A DNA stretch of 14,199 nucleotides, from positions 1 through 14,199 of the forward strand of contig JAAMPI010001464.1 in NCBI GenBank assembly GCA_013054445.1. Reading direction: 5' to 3'. This document shows positions 1 through 8,498 of this stretch, piece by piece (position 1 is the stretch's first letter; each line of letters starts with the position of its first letter). Origin of the DNA: Cudoniella acicularis. Lineage: Eukaryota; Ascomycota; Leotiomycetes; Helotiales; Helotiaceae. Under the pieces are notes generated by a model, which was given only the letters and a program-made list of their open reading frames with translations, was not told the origin of the DNA and did no database searches. Position numbers and translations under genes: made by a program.

Positions 1-1715
1 GACACAGAAGCCACCAAACATCCGTGCACCCACACACCTTTTCTCCGTAACCGCACATCACACCACATCACATCACATCTCACCCTACCTCGGAAAATAC
101 CATCTTTGATTAATTTCTTTTTGTTCATCCCTCCCTCCACTTTTTCCCCGAGTCCCAACAAATCGAGGAGAGAGAGGACGGAGGACCGGGTGGCGAATGG
201 TATTACCCTCATCATTGGTGGGGCGTACGAAATAGGAGTTCCGGTACTCGGTCTCGGCACAGCAACAACCCAACAATTATAATTCGATTTTCCCATCCCT
301 TAACCCATCGTCATCATCGGGGCTTATTAAGAAATTTCCTAAAAAAGAATTTCCTTGCTCTGTCTCTTAGTCGGACAAACTCAGTCAGAGCCAGAGTCAG
401 AGAATCTCTCTTTCCGTTTCCCTTTTAGGAAGTTGCAACCAAGGTGGCTCACTGGCTAGAGTACGGTACCGTCTAAGACCCGGAAGCCGGGGAAAACATA
501 CATTCCCGTTCGCTTCGAATCGGAGAATTTATAAACAATAGCCTGGCTTAGCTTACTATGCATCCTCGCCTTGCCATCTGCATGTCTACCACGCATGTAC
601 TCCGTATGTGGAGGAGCAGGGAAGGCACGACAGCCCTATTTACTGAATGGATATCAGTTGATCTGACTATTTTCCCACTTTAGATTTTTGATTTCCAATA
701 CCGAATGCCGGATATCGGATGTGAATTCATCAAGTAAGGGGCCTAATATTAGAATTGTGAGGCGAACATTACAAATAGCGTAAGAGACATGCATACACAC
801 ATACTTACAAATGGCACGGACTTCTCCACCGCACATCCTTCCATTCCAATTTTCAATATTCAACCTACCTAGCCAGTTCCTTCCTTTCCTTCCATCTCCA
901 CCCAGTAGAAGAACCAGGACGGGCATATCCAACCGGAATGCTACACAACACAGCACACAATGCATGTCATGTCATGACGTACTCCATAAGGGGCCTTTTT
1001 ATTCCATTACCATATTAGGATCCATATAATCCCGCAATGCCGTGCTACCCGAATTCCGGAATCGAATTGAATCCTCTCATCTAAAAAGTAGTCACTCACT
1101 CCGCTAATAAGCGAGAGCCAAAAAGAAAGAAACGAATAAATACATATTAAAAATCATAAGACCTTTATAATAACCCCAGCAGCAGTGAATTGATTATGCT
1201 CGCATTGCATTGCAGTAATAATCCAAATTCCCAATATTCCAATGCAAGCCAAGCCAATTTGGTTTATTCATCCTTTCCGCCCCTGGATTTCCACACGCCC
1301 CAAGAAAAAACAATGGATGTCAATCTATACTACAAATATTTTGTCTCTAAAGACGGTGGGTGGGGTATCTATTAGAAAAGCAGAGCAGAAAAACCAACAA
1401 TGTAGGATGTAACATCAAGGAAAGATGCAAATTGACAAAAGAAAATTGTTGTGTTCTAACATCATTGATGGTTGTGAATGATTGTTGTGTGTTGTGCTTC
1501 TCTTCTTTTCTCCCTTTTGCTTCCCTCGTCATCCTCTATCCAGGTTGGAGCACCCAAAAGGGATCATCACATCAAGTTGATGTAATGAGACTAGAATCTG
1601 CCCGCTGGTATAAACCCCACTCGCCCCGAGAGACCAAACAATACATGCTGATAACCTCTCTCCTTGGCTCGGCTCAGCCCTTAATCATGTTAAAATATGC
1701 AATGCTTAAGAAAGC
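1..1715. other. Intergenic region, no supportable gene
   Basis: I find no convincing coding region here. Open frames in it are short, lack similarity I recognise and overlap one another on both strands. What can be seen: CACAT-type short repeats at 54-79, a strongly pyrimidine-rich tract at about 114-150, a 10-bp palindrome (ACGGTACCGT) near 462-471, a 5-bp hairpin near 479-491, and A-box/B-box-like motifs listed separately. The right part, about 1380-1715, would contain the 3' untranslated region of the leftward gene that ends at 1716. The pyrimidine tracts resemble fungal promoters, so the left end may be the upstream region of a gene outside the window; that is inference. Confidence 0.6.
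445..522 (+). other. Degenerate pol III A-box/B-box pair (possible tRNA relic or SINE head)
   Basis: The stretch TGGCTCACTGG at 445-455 matches the tRNA A-box consensus at 10 of 11 positions. GCTTCGAATCG at 512-522 matches the B-box consensus at 9 of 11. The 56 bp between them is longer than in an ordinary intronless tRNA. A D-arm-like GCTC...GAGT pairing is visible, but there is no matching acceptor stem, no good anticodon arm, and the T-stem closing pairs are C-C and G-G. An active tRNA is therefore unlikely. A decayed tRNA or the head of a tRNA-derived short interspersed element is possible, as is chance. Confidence 0.25.
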
Positions 1716-3827
1716 TCAAGGCATGCTTCTAGCGCGTTCGGTGGAATGTTCGTCCTCCTCCTCGGCGTCGGGATCTACAAGGTATGCTAACGGCGCCCAT
1801 ACTCTCCAATGCAAGATTCCAATATGAGCTATCCTTGTCGCAACCTCTGTAACCTCCTCTTTGAAACCACTAATTTGTACATTTACGGTTCCTGGTGCTG
1901 TTTTCGGACCAGTTGCAGCTTCAAATATTTGCAAGCTTGTCAGGGGGGTGTATGTTGCCACAAGCTTTTGAAGGACGGGAAATAGCTCCTGGAGGACACG
2001 GGTCTCGGCTTCTTGGTACAACCTGGAGCCTGAATTTGAAATGTGGAATGCGAGATGGGATTCAAATTGAGGGAGGCGAGTGAGTGGTGTATTTGTCAAG
2101 CGGAGGATTTCGAGGGCGAGAGATGGGGAGAGGGTGTTCCACTTATCAGAGGTGGTGACGGATGCAAGAATGGCTTGGAAAGACGTTCGGGCTTGGGAGG
2201 CGGAGTCGGAGACTGGAAGAGAAAGGTAAAAGGGCGTAGGAGGATAGCTCTCTGGCGTTGAAGCAGTTGAGGAGGGTGATGATCTTGGGCTTGAAGTTGC
2301 TGATGAGCTAGCCTGGTCATCGTCAACATTTGGCACCCACACTTGTCTGCCGGTCAGAGTACGGATGAAATGACCGCGCTCTTGGGACAAGGGTTTGGGC
2401 CTGGAGTTGAAGTGGTGTGGTAATGGAATGGTTGGAGAGGAGAGCATAGTGCTGTCTGCTGGAGATGTTGGCCGGTGGAATGGAGACGAGGGAAAAGACA
2501 TGGTAGGCGTGTCGTCGCGCACATATCTCGTTTCCTGTCGGTTCTGAGCGTCGAGACTGCGAAACAGATGCATGCAAATTTCGAGATTAATCAAGTCCAG
2601 CAAGTCTCCGCGAAGCTTAATCAAACGTTCTTCGTCGAAAAGGAATGTGTGGGGGACCACCTCTGCTCTGGAAGGTAATGTGAGGTTGACGAGAGCCTTC
2701 ATGAAGTCCCAGGTGTTGCCCTGCGAATGCATGGATTGGTCCAAAGTAACAATATCGGGCAAGCTGCTTGCTCTCTTGTACCACGCATGTGCACCGGCGA
2801 CACCTACTTTCCGCATGGCAATTTTTTTCATGAAGAATTTCTGTTCAAAGTGAACTGTATCTTCGATAAGAAGAGGCCGCAAACACCTGATTTGATGGTT
2901 CGCAACGTCCTGGGGCTTTGTTAGCTTGCGGAAACGCTTCAACGCTGTAGATGCGCAACTTACAAGTTTCATGGCTTCCAAGACGCCGAGAAGATTTTGC
3001 ATCCCAGCGACAAGCAAAGTCACATCACCGTTTCGGTCACCATTGCTGAGCTGCGTTACCATCTCATCTACCCAATCATCCCTCATCGGCGCACAATGGC
3101 ACTTCAAAAGTTGAGAGAGCCATGTCGATAGCTTCACAAGATCCGCAACTCCTTTCCTAAATTGCTGCATGAGGAGGTCAACGTTGAAAGTCTCCTCGAC
3201 AGATGCGCGGTCCCGCTGAGGCACGAGCGTCTCGAGTATACCCCGGATTGCTTTCAGAGTTGCAGGCAGAGTCCACTCCGTATCCCCGAGATGTGCTTCA
3301 AACTGGTCGCGGTTCACAATATATTCCCGCAGTTGAGCTCGCATCGTCTCCCAGAAATGATTTGCCTTTTGCGTTTTTCTCCGTCCCTTTTCACCATCAA
3401 GGTTTGGTCGAAAGTGGAGATCCGGATCGAAGTTAATATCATGCCGGAGTTTTGGATTATGGACGATCTTGTTAACATCGAGCTCGCTCAAAGTCGCTTT
3501 AGTAACAGGAGGTTCCAGTGTAGTGGTTTGCCTTGAAGCTCTTTCCAAGGCGGGTGCTGGATGTGATGGATATAGTCGATCGTCTCGAGGGGGGCTGTCC
3601 GCAAATTCCTGATTCTTCTCACTCTGGATGCCGTACGATTGCTCTTGGGCGTCCGCTAGAATATCCTCTCCTTGAGGCCTCGACTCAACGTCCGGGGTTG
3701 ATTGCCTGACCTCAGGTCTCGATTCCCCCACTTGCGATGCTGATATGTTTCCCCCTTCATTATTTGCTGGACTCGGTCGAACGACGCTGTTGCTATTCTC
3801 CCGTTTCCTTCCTGGCTCTGGCTCCAT
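1716..3827 (-). CDS. SOK1/TCP11-family protein
   Basis: An intronless 703-residue protein of the T-complex protein 11 family, which includes yeast Sok1. Yeast SOK1 was found as a high-copy suppressor of loss of cAMP-dependent protein kinase, so a role in PKA-linked signalling is the family expectation, not something the sequence proves. Residues 1-110 are polar and probably disordered. The family signature starts at about 113, with the hallmark block PKLRHDINFDPDLHFRPN at 125-142, and helical segments run to about 430. A Ser/Pro/Thr-rich insert covers about 440-535, including SSSATSSPRSSPSSTAST. A conserved helical part follows at about 545-685, ending in HWRVWAPLAYLVDPD and an acidic tail. 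The start is the first ATG after an in-frame stop upstream, with A at -3 and G at +4; reading further back gives only a GTG. A GTAAGT at 4195 on this strand could be a 5'-leader intron donor, untested. Confidence 0.93.
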   Translation of the reverse strand: MEPEPGRKRENSNSVVRPSPANNEGGNISASQVGESRPEVRQSTPDVESRPQGEDILADAQEQSYGIQSEKNQEFADSPPRDDRLYPSHPAPALERASRQTTTLEPPVTKATLSELDVNKIVHNPKLRHDINFDPDLHFRPNLDGEKGRRKTQKANHFWETMRAQLREYIVNRDQFEAHLGDTEWTLPATLKAIRGILETLVPQRDRASVEETFNVDLLMQQFRKGVADLVKLSTWLSQLLKCHCAPMRDDWVDEMVTQLSNGDRNGDVTLLVAGMQNLLGVLEAMKLVSCASTALKRFRKLTKPQDVANHQIRCLRPLLIEDTVHFEQKFFMKKIAMRKVGVAGAHAWYKRASSLPDIVTLDQSMHSQGNTWDFMKALVNLTLPSRAEVVPHTFLFDEERLIKLRGDLLDLINLEICMHLFRSLDAQNRQETRYVRDDTPTMSFPSSPFHRPTSPADSTMLSSPTIPLPHHFNSRPKPLSQERGHFIRTLTGRQVWVPNVDDDQASSSATSSPRSSPSSTASTPESYPPTPFYLSLPVSDSASQARTSFQAILASVTTSDKWNTLSPSLALEILRLTNTPLTRLPQFESHLAFHISNSGSRLYQEAETRVLQELFPVLQKLVATYTPLTSLQIFEAATGPKTAPGTVNVQISGFKEEVTEVATRIAHIGILHWRVWAPLAYLVDPDAEEEDEHSTERARSMP

Positions 3828-4647
3828 TATGAATCTATGATTATGCCTCCCAGCCCAGCTGCGACCCACTTTCCCAAAAGTCCGTGATCAGATGATTTCA
3901 GACACGTCTAGGGACAATATCTGAATTAGACGTCGCTCGCTTTTGCAGTACGCAGTGGAATGGATTGATCTGGGACCCATTGATATCAGTATAGCTCTTT
4001 CTAACAAACAACTCGTAGTTGATTTCTGTGTTCGGGTTCGATGATCTCGTGGATTCTTGATACGGGAAGGTACAGCACTTGTACCACTGTATCTTTTGAG
4101 CTGTGAAAGCATGTCTCGAGGAATGACGGCTACCCACCAACAACCAAAGAAAGTGTATGTTTGTGGTGCTGCAAGGGCGGGCGCGTGCGACTTACATCTT
4201 TCTTGTGACTCGCGATATCTCCTCTAGCCTCTATTCTATACCGACTATGCTGCCTTTTTTTTTTTTTGTCTACAATTTTCTATAGCCAACCAATGAATGA
4301 CAGAAAGGACAGGAATGGGATCGGAGTTGCCCACGATGCTCGAAAATAGAGAATCGACAAAGAACCGCCCAAGTGGTGAGTGAGATGGAGGAGGAAAAAA
4401 GACGAAAGCAGAAGGAGAAGCAGAAGCCAAGGGCAAAACCGAAAAGTTGTTGTGGCAGGTATGTACAAAGGCGTGGACAGACAGGAATGGCAATCGCAGG
4501 GGGGGGGGAGAGAAGAGCCCAGAGTGAGGAGGACGTGGACGGTGCTTTACCACACCCAGTACGCAGGCGTTGATGTGACAGGTAATCCTTCGCAAAAATA
4601 AAATTGACGAAAATGCGCTGGGTCTGGTCTTAAATCTCGAAATCTCG
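3828..4647. other. Upstream/leader region of the SOK1-like gene
   Basis: No convincing gene. On the minus strand this is the promoter and leader of the gene starting at 3827. It holds a 13-bp T run at 4255-4267 (A run on the gene's strand), a purine-rich plus strand at about 4373-4460 (pyrimidine-rich on the gene's strand, as in many fungal promoters), and a 10-bp G run at 4499-4508. A minus-strand open frame at 4245-4658 is Ser/Pro/Phe-rich because of this pyrimidine bias and I do not accept it as a gene. Confidence 0.5.
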
Positions 4648-4764
4648 ATTGAGCGCACAGAAGGAATATTAAGCCATGGATCCGGGAAGCAGGTGCAGGC
4701 CTGCTACCTGCTGGGGCGAGACATGCGGATCTCGCCCATACCCAAGACCCAGTATTGAGCGCAC
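4648..4764. repeat. Two adjacent inverted repeats between 11-bp direct repeats
   Basis: The 11-mer ATTGAGCGCAC occurs at 4648-4658 and again at 4754-4764. Between them lie two dyads. The first, at 4688-4712, has arms AGCAGGT and ACCTGCT around the perfect palindrome GCAGGCCTGC. The second, at 4714-4737, is an 8-bp stem (GGGCGAGA with TCTCGCCC) and an 8-nt loop. The arrangement could be a small insertion with an 11-bp target duplication, or a paired protein-binding site. There are no terminal inverted repeats at the inner edges. Confidence 0.5.
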
Positions 4765-5184
4765 GTTATTGCCGCCAGACTCCGGAGTAAGAAAAAGAAA
4801 ATATATTTTAATTCATTGACGATCTATGTCTTCTTTCCCCTTCCGTCTTCAAAGCCCGCGGGAGTGCAGGGCGAGTCTAGCTGTCTAGCAGTCTATCTAG
4901 TGCTATTGCAGTAAGGCCTTCTAGTGCCATTCTAGCATGGTTCTAATTATTCCATGGAGTGGAAGTGCCGGCGAGGTGATGTTATCCCATGCCCGCTGAA
5001 CTTGCCCTTCCTTGAACAGCGCTCCTGGCCCACCGCTGGACAAATTGGCCTCAATCAAGGCCGGCGTGCAGACGCACGCCCACCACCCGCTATCACCAAC
5101 TCAAAAAAGCAGAAACACCGCCAAGTTAGCAACGGATGCAGCTGTGGTGGCGTGGCTACTCAAACTCGTAACAACTTTCTCAGC
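4765..5184. other. Intergenic, nothing recognised
   Basis: No gene is supported here. Small open frames run on into the trinucleotide repeat that follows and have no recognisable domain. The sequence is ordinary, mixed-composition spacer. Confidence 0.4.
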
Positions 5185-5238
5185 TGGTGGTGGTGGTGGT
5201 GGTGGTGGTGCTGCTGTTGCTGCTGCTGCTTCTGCTGC
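5185..5238 (+). repeat. Compound trinucleotide microsatellite (TGG)n(CTG)n
   Basis: About eight TGG units (5185-5210) are followed directly by about nine CTG-type units with two interruptions (5211-5238). Open frames across it encode only Gly/Ala, Trp/Cys or similar runs, so I treat it as non-coding. Confidence 0.9.
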
Positions 5239-5315
5239 AACTCTGCGAGCATTGAGTGCATGAGCTAATAGCTTCATGCCCCGGTAAAGCCGGAATCAGA
5301 GGGTGACCGAGCACG

Positions 5316-5603
5316 ATGCACGCTGCTGCAGAGTCGCAGATGAGAGAGGGTGAGAGTGAGCGTGAGCATGATGCGGTATTGCGGTATTGCGTCCGTTTTA
5401 CGGCGGTCCTTCATCAAGACCTTAGGTCCCCGCCCGTCAGCTCCAACGGCGACTTGGTCGCACAGGCCATGGGCATCCCTGATTCTTGGACCCTGATGCT
5501 CGAGGATAACGTGCGCCTGCATGCGGCAAACCCAGCGGAGCAAGCCCGTGAGGTCGCCTCGTCGCCTCATTATCATCTATCCTCGCTACCGAGTGGCCTC
5601 TAA
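5316..5603 (+). CDS. Small open frame, doubtful protein
   Basis: An ATG-started 95-codon frame. Its middle and C-terminal half (from SPPVSSNGDLVAQAMG onward) has a reasonably protein-like composition, without the Arg/Pro bias of neighbouring frames. There is no domain, signal peptide or membrane segment that I recognise, and it overlaps a minus-strand open frame of similar length. It sits in a repeat-rich intergenic block. It could be a small lineage-specific gene, one exon of a spliced gene whose other exons I cannot identify, or chance. Confidence 0.12.
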   Translation: MHAAAESQMREGESEREHDAVLRYCVRFTAVLHQDLRSPPVSSNGDLVAQAMGIPDSWTLMLEDNVRLHAANPAEQAREVASSPHYHLSSLPSGL

Positions 5604-5669
5604 GCGTACCCGCAGAAACAGCCAGGCATCACCCTTCAAAAAACAAATCACGGAAGCACCGCCGTTGGT

Positions 5670-5746
5670 GGCCTACTGGCCTTCTGGCCTGCTGGCCTGC
5701 TGGCCTGCTGCAACAACACCCCAACACCCCAACACCCCAACACCCT
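5670..5746 (+). repeat. Two adjacent 8-bp minisatellites
   Basis: Five units of GGCCTnCT at 5670-5709 are followed five bases later by four units of AACACCCC at 5715-5746, the last ending in T. Both have an 8-bp period, which cannot maintain a reading frame. Confidence 0.9.
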
Positions 5747-5802
5747 AACTCCCCATGATGCTCCTCGCTAGAATTCGCTATATAGGAGCCTCTTCCCTAC
5801 CT

Positions 5803-5828
5803 CGCCATTGCCATCGCCATCGCCATCG
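5803..5828 (+). repeat. 6-bp tandem repeat (CGCCAT)4
   Basis: Four units of CGCCAT, the second with C to T at its first base, plus a partial fifth unit. Confidence 0.85.
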
Positions 5829-6261
5829 TATCATCAGTCTGACCCCTAAGGCCTCGTGGGCTCTAAGCTCTCGCCTCGAGTCAGAGAGCAGAGAGATCAG
5901 CAGGATCTTCATTCTCTTAACATGCCACAGAATGTCGGCCTTTCGAGCTAGGTGCAGTCTGCAGACATACGTTCGCTCTGCAACTACCCTTCTCAGCATG
6001 CGATGCGAGTTTTACACCAAGACGACTCGACACAACTGCTGGCTACGGCTGCGTCGCTGCGTCGTCGGGCGTACACCCAAGTCATCAATATTCCAAAATT
6101 ACACCCGTCACCACCAGGGCAGGCCTTTGTCCAGAATTGGGGTCATGAAGCCTGGCGCTCATGGCACCGTGTGGGATGCAGCGCCTCATGACGCGATGAG
6201 AACACTCATCCCGCGACAAGAGCTATTGACTTGGTCCTCGATTCTTTACCGTACGAGTAGT

Positions 6262-6305
6262 CCTCGTCCTCGCCCTCGTCCTCGCCCTCGCCCTCGCCCT
6301 CGCCC
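6262..6305 (+). repeat. 6-bp tandem repeat (CCTCGY)7
   Basis: About seven units of CCTCGT or CCTCGC. It makes an artificial Arg-Pro run in one plus frame, the tail of a 190-codon open frame beginning at 5755. I regard that frame as non-coding, because its only conspicuous features are this repeat and the CGCCAT repeat near its start. Confidence 0.88.
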
Positions 6306-7318
6306 AACCAGGAGGATCCGAGGATGAGCTTCCCATCGGGTATCCCGTTCGTCTCACTTGCAGCTTATCAAACGCATTTGTTGCCTCTCACAGACTGTCC
6401 GTGTGGGCAAATATCATCCCTCGGGCGGCCCGCGACATTAAGATGTCCGTCTTGCGCAAAGTTTATGTCCTCGCTGACTCTGGAATGGAGCCAACCCCGC
6501 AAACGAGATTCGTTTGATCAATGTTTCGAAGGTTTGTCACCGAGTCGCCGACCAATTTGGACGCTCTGGAACAAATAACTCACCCGCAATACTCTGAAGA
6601 ATGAAATTTATTCGCATTTGCCTCGATGGCGGCATTCCAACCATGTTGGCGCCGAAACTTGATTGCTTTAGTGAGCAGTAATGTAACAGTAATTGGTTTG
6701 ATGCACACTTTTAAAAGTGAGGCGGACGAGAACAAGATTAGTCAATCACGTGTTGATTTTCTCGGTTCGGCGAAATAGGGGTAGTACCAAGTGGCGAATA
6801 CAACACCAAAGGAGCAAGTCTAAGCCTCATGATTTGAAAGGCTGACATTGAGTTGGTTCAAGATCAAAGCAGAAAGCTAAGGACCGAATAGTCACTTCAA
6901 GATCAAGTTAATCATCACAGTTCTTTCTAGGATGTTCCTTTATGTTCTGAATTCTGAATTTCTTCTTTCGCCACTAACGATATGGAGGTCTTGGTATGGT
7001 GCGGGTCAAGTGGAGTGAACATGAAAGTACCTTGCAGTAACCATTGGAAAATCGGGGTTCGGAAAGCCTTGATAGCGGGATTTGACTTTAAAAGGCATCG
7101 CAGATCATGAGAATTTCAAGGCGGACATAAGTCAAGCGACTTCGAACAGGGCAGCCAAGTTCCAAGGAGAAGCATACGTAGAATTCTCCCTAGATTCCAA
7201 AGTCCTAGTCTATCAGCTGCCTCATTTTCATACAGTTGCATGCCCCACAAATGTTACCGGCGTGGACAGATGCCCATCCTAGAGTCAAGTGACAACCGAA
7301 TGTGGTAACCAAGTGGAA
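6306..7318. other. Intergenic, no gene recognised
   Basis: No supportable gene. One E-box core CACGTG at 6747-6752 lies inside a short dyad with AATCA and TGATT flanks (6744-6758). This is a typical bHLH or bZIP target shape, but it is far from any mapped start codon. Remaining open frames are short and unrecognised. Confidence 0.4.
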
Positions 7319-7781
7319 AATCTCACTAATACTCCGAAAATTCGGATGGATGTCTTGGAATCATAACAGCCTCCTCCAGACCTTCTAAAGGTATTCAAAG
7401 AAGGAAATACGACGAATAATCTCACTATAATTCCAATGATACAGACTGGGGTCCATAACAGCCGCCTCGAGTCATTCCAGAAGCTTCAAAGAAGAAACTG
7501 ACACGGATAATCTCACAATACGAAATACCTCAACTTCAGTTCCAGAACCGAAATCAGTCTAGGACGAAAACAGCCTCAATTCAGAACTTCAAAATCATTC
7601 CAAAAGCCCTCAAAGAAGAAACCGACGCGGATAAATCTCACTCCCACACAAGTTCCAGAACAAGGATACCATCCCGCCCCCGGACAAATAACAGCCTCAT
7701 TAATTCCAGAAGGCCCAAAAGAAGGAAATCCATGCGCCTCAAAGAAGCTTCCGCGGAACAACTCGTACGCCTCAAAGAAGC
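7319..7781. repeat. Degenerate tandem array, units of about 91-125 bp
   Basis: Four units each begin with AATCTCAC: 7319-7417 (99 bp), 7418-7508 (91 bp), 7509-7633 (125 bp) and 7634 to about 7735. Within each unit the order recurs: AATCTCAC, a variable part, AACAGCC followed by CTC (GCCTC in one unit), ATTCCAGA or a variant, and in three of them TCAAAGAAG or a close variant; the first three end with a GAYRCGGAT or GACGAAT type junction. After the last unit the core GCCTCAAAGAAGC appears twice with a 33-bp period (7736-7748 and 7769-7781). No coding frame is kept, since unit lengths differ by non-multiples of three. Confidence 0.7.
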
Positions 7782-8152
7782 AATCCCAGGTTTCCACGGA
7801 ACAACCATATCTCCTTATCCGGAAAAACGGACTTCGGGGCTCCGCATATTGGCATGGGGCATGCACAATAATAATGATAGGGTTTCATCGTGAGGCTTGC
7901 AGCTTGCTTACACTACTATATGCTGGATTATTCCATGCTTGGCTTATTATTACTCACAGGTATAAGCTGCATGCATCTAGACTGAGGAATGGTCATGTGC
8001 GGGAGGGTGAGAGTGAGGGTGAGAGTAAGTGCTCGGGCGGCAGGTAAGAAATTAGGGTGTAGGTAACGAGGAAGGCATGAATGTTATTTTAATAATTTCG
8101 CGGCAAATATTCTTCTCCTTTAATTTCTATCACCTAAACTCATTTTAGAACT
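7782..8152. other. Intergenic, no gene recognised
   Basis: I see no gene. A purine-rich GTGAGAGTGAG-type short repeat lies at about 8004-8027. The right end would be the 3' flank of the leftward membrane-protein gene if its last exon ends at 8153. Confidence 0.4.
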
Positions 8153-8278
8153 TTACATATTATCATAATACTCGTTCAGGCATGTCAACACGGCCTTCGT
8201 CCAACCCCTTCGCTCATTCGCCGATTCAATGCTATTTGCAAACTCTCCCAACGAACTTCTATGGTTTGATATCGTATT
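8153..8278 (-). CDS. Candidate terminal exon of the four-helix membrane protein gene
   Basis: A minus-strand frame ending in TAA at 8153-8155 reads as a plausible C-terminus, with ESANERRGWTKAVL and CLNEYYDNM just before the stop. It joins in phase to the preceding candidate exon through a 74-bp intron (8279-8352) with donor GTATAG and acceptor AAAG. The sum of all four exons is 846 nt, an intact frame of 281 residues. The splice sites are weak, so I give it low confidence. Confidence 0.3.
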   Translation of the reverse strand, partial: NTISNHRSSLGEFANSIESANERRGWTKAVLTCLNEYYDNM

Positions 8279-8352
8279 CTTTATGCTATGTTTTTCAGTA
8301 AATTGTTTAACAGTGAAAATTTTTCACACGTCTATTCTATCATAGTCTATAC

Positions 8353-8456
8353 CGCATGCAACCACTTAAGTAAATGCCTCACTGTAAGGCTATCCCTTTC
8401 TATACTAAACATCTTCACTCCTCCTGAAACTCGGAAAATCTCTCTGGGAAAAATCC
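8353..8456 (-). CDS. Candidate third exon of the four-helix membrane protein gene
   Basis: Downstream of the membrane-protein frame a minus-strand frame stays open from 8457 to a TAG at 8349 and reads as protein-like (including REIFRVSGGVKMF and SLTVRHLLKWLHA). Joining from a GTGAGT donor at 8518 to an acceptor ending at 8457 keeps phase, but that acceptor is TTGAG rather than a canonical pyrimidine-AG, and no clear branch site is visible. A GTATAG donor at 8352 could then lead to the exon at 8278-8153. The whole extension is inference; it may instead be a separate small gene or non-coding. Confidence 0.28.
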
Positions 8457-8498
8457 CTCAACCCCACCATCCGCCCTTGCCCCTCTTCCTCATCAACA

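Noticed and set aside
430..530. Functional tRNA gene
   Set aside because: A-box and B-box resemblance is present, but no acceptor stem pairs, the anticodon arm does not form and the T-stem closing pairs are mismatched.
1360..1827. 155-codon plus-strand open frame
   Set aside because: It overlaps the conserved C-terminal coding region of the SOK1-like gene on the opposite strand and shows no domain.
3828..3869. Extension of the SOK1-like protein by 14 residues
   Set aside because: The upstream codon is GTG, and the only in-frame ATG after the preceding stop is at 3827, with a good context.
4245..4658. 137-codon minus-strand open frame upstream of the SOK1-like gene
   Set aside because: Its Pro/Ser/Phe content follows from pyrimidine bias and it ends in a homopolymer-encoded Lys run; it fits a promoter or leader better than a protein.
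5755..6327. 190-codon plus-strand open frame
   Set aside because: Arg/His/Ser-rich composition, dominated at both ends by 6-bp tandem repeats, with no domain or homology I recognise.
7319..7781. CRISPR-like array
   Set aside because: Repeats are degenerate and uneven in length, with spacers that themselves share blocks, and the genome is eukaryotic.
7576..7866. 96-codon minus-strand frame with repeated FFEA
   Set aside because: It has a non-ATG start, and the FFEA repetition is a by-product of the tandem array's TCAAAGAAG block.
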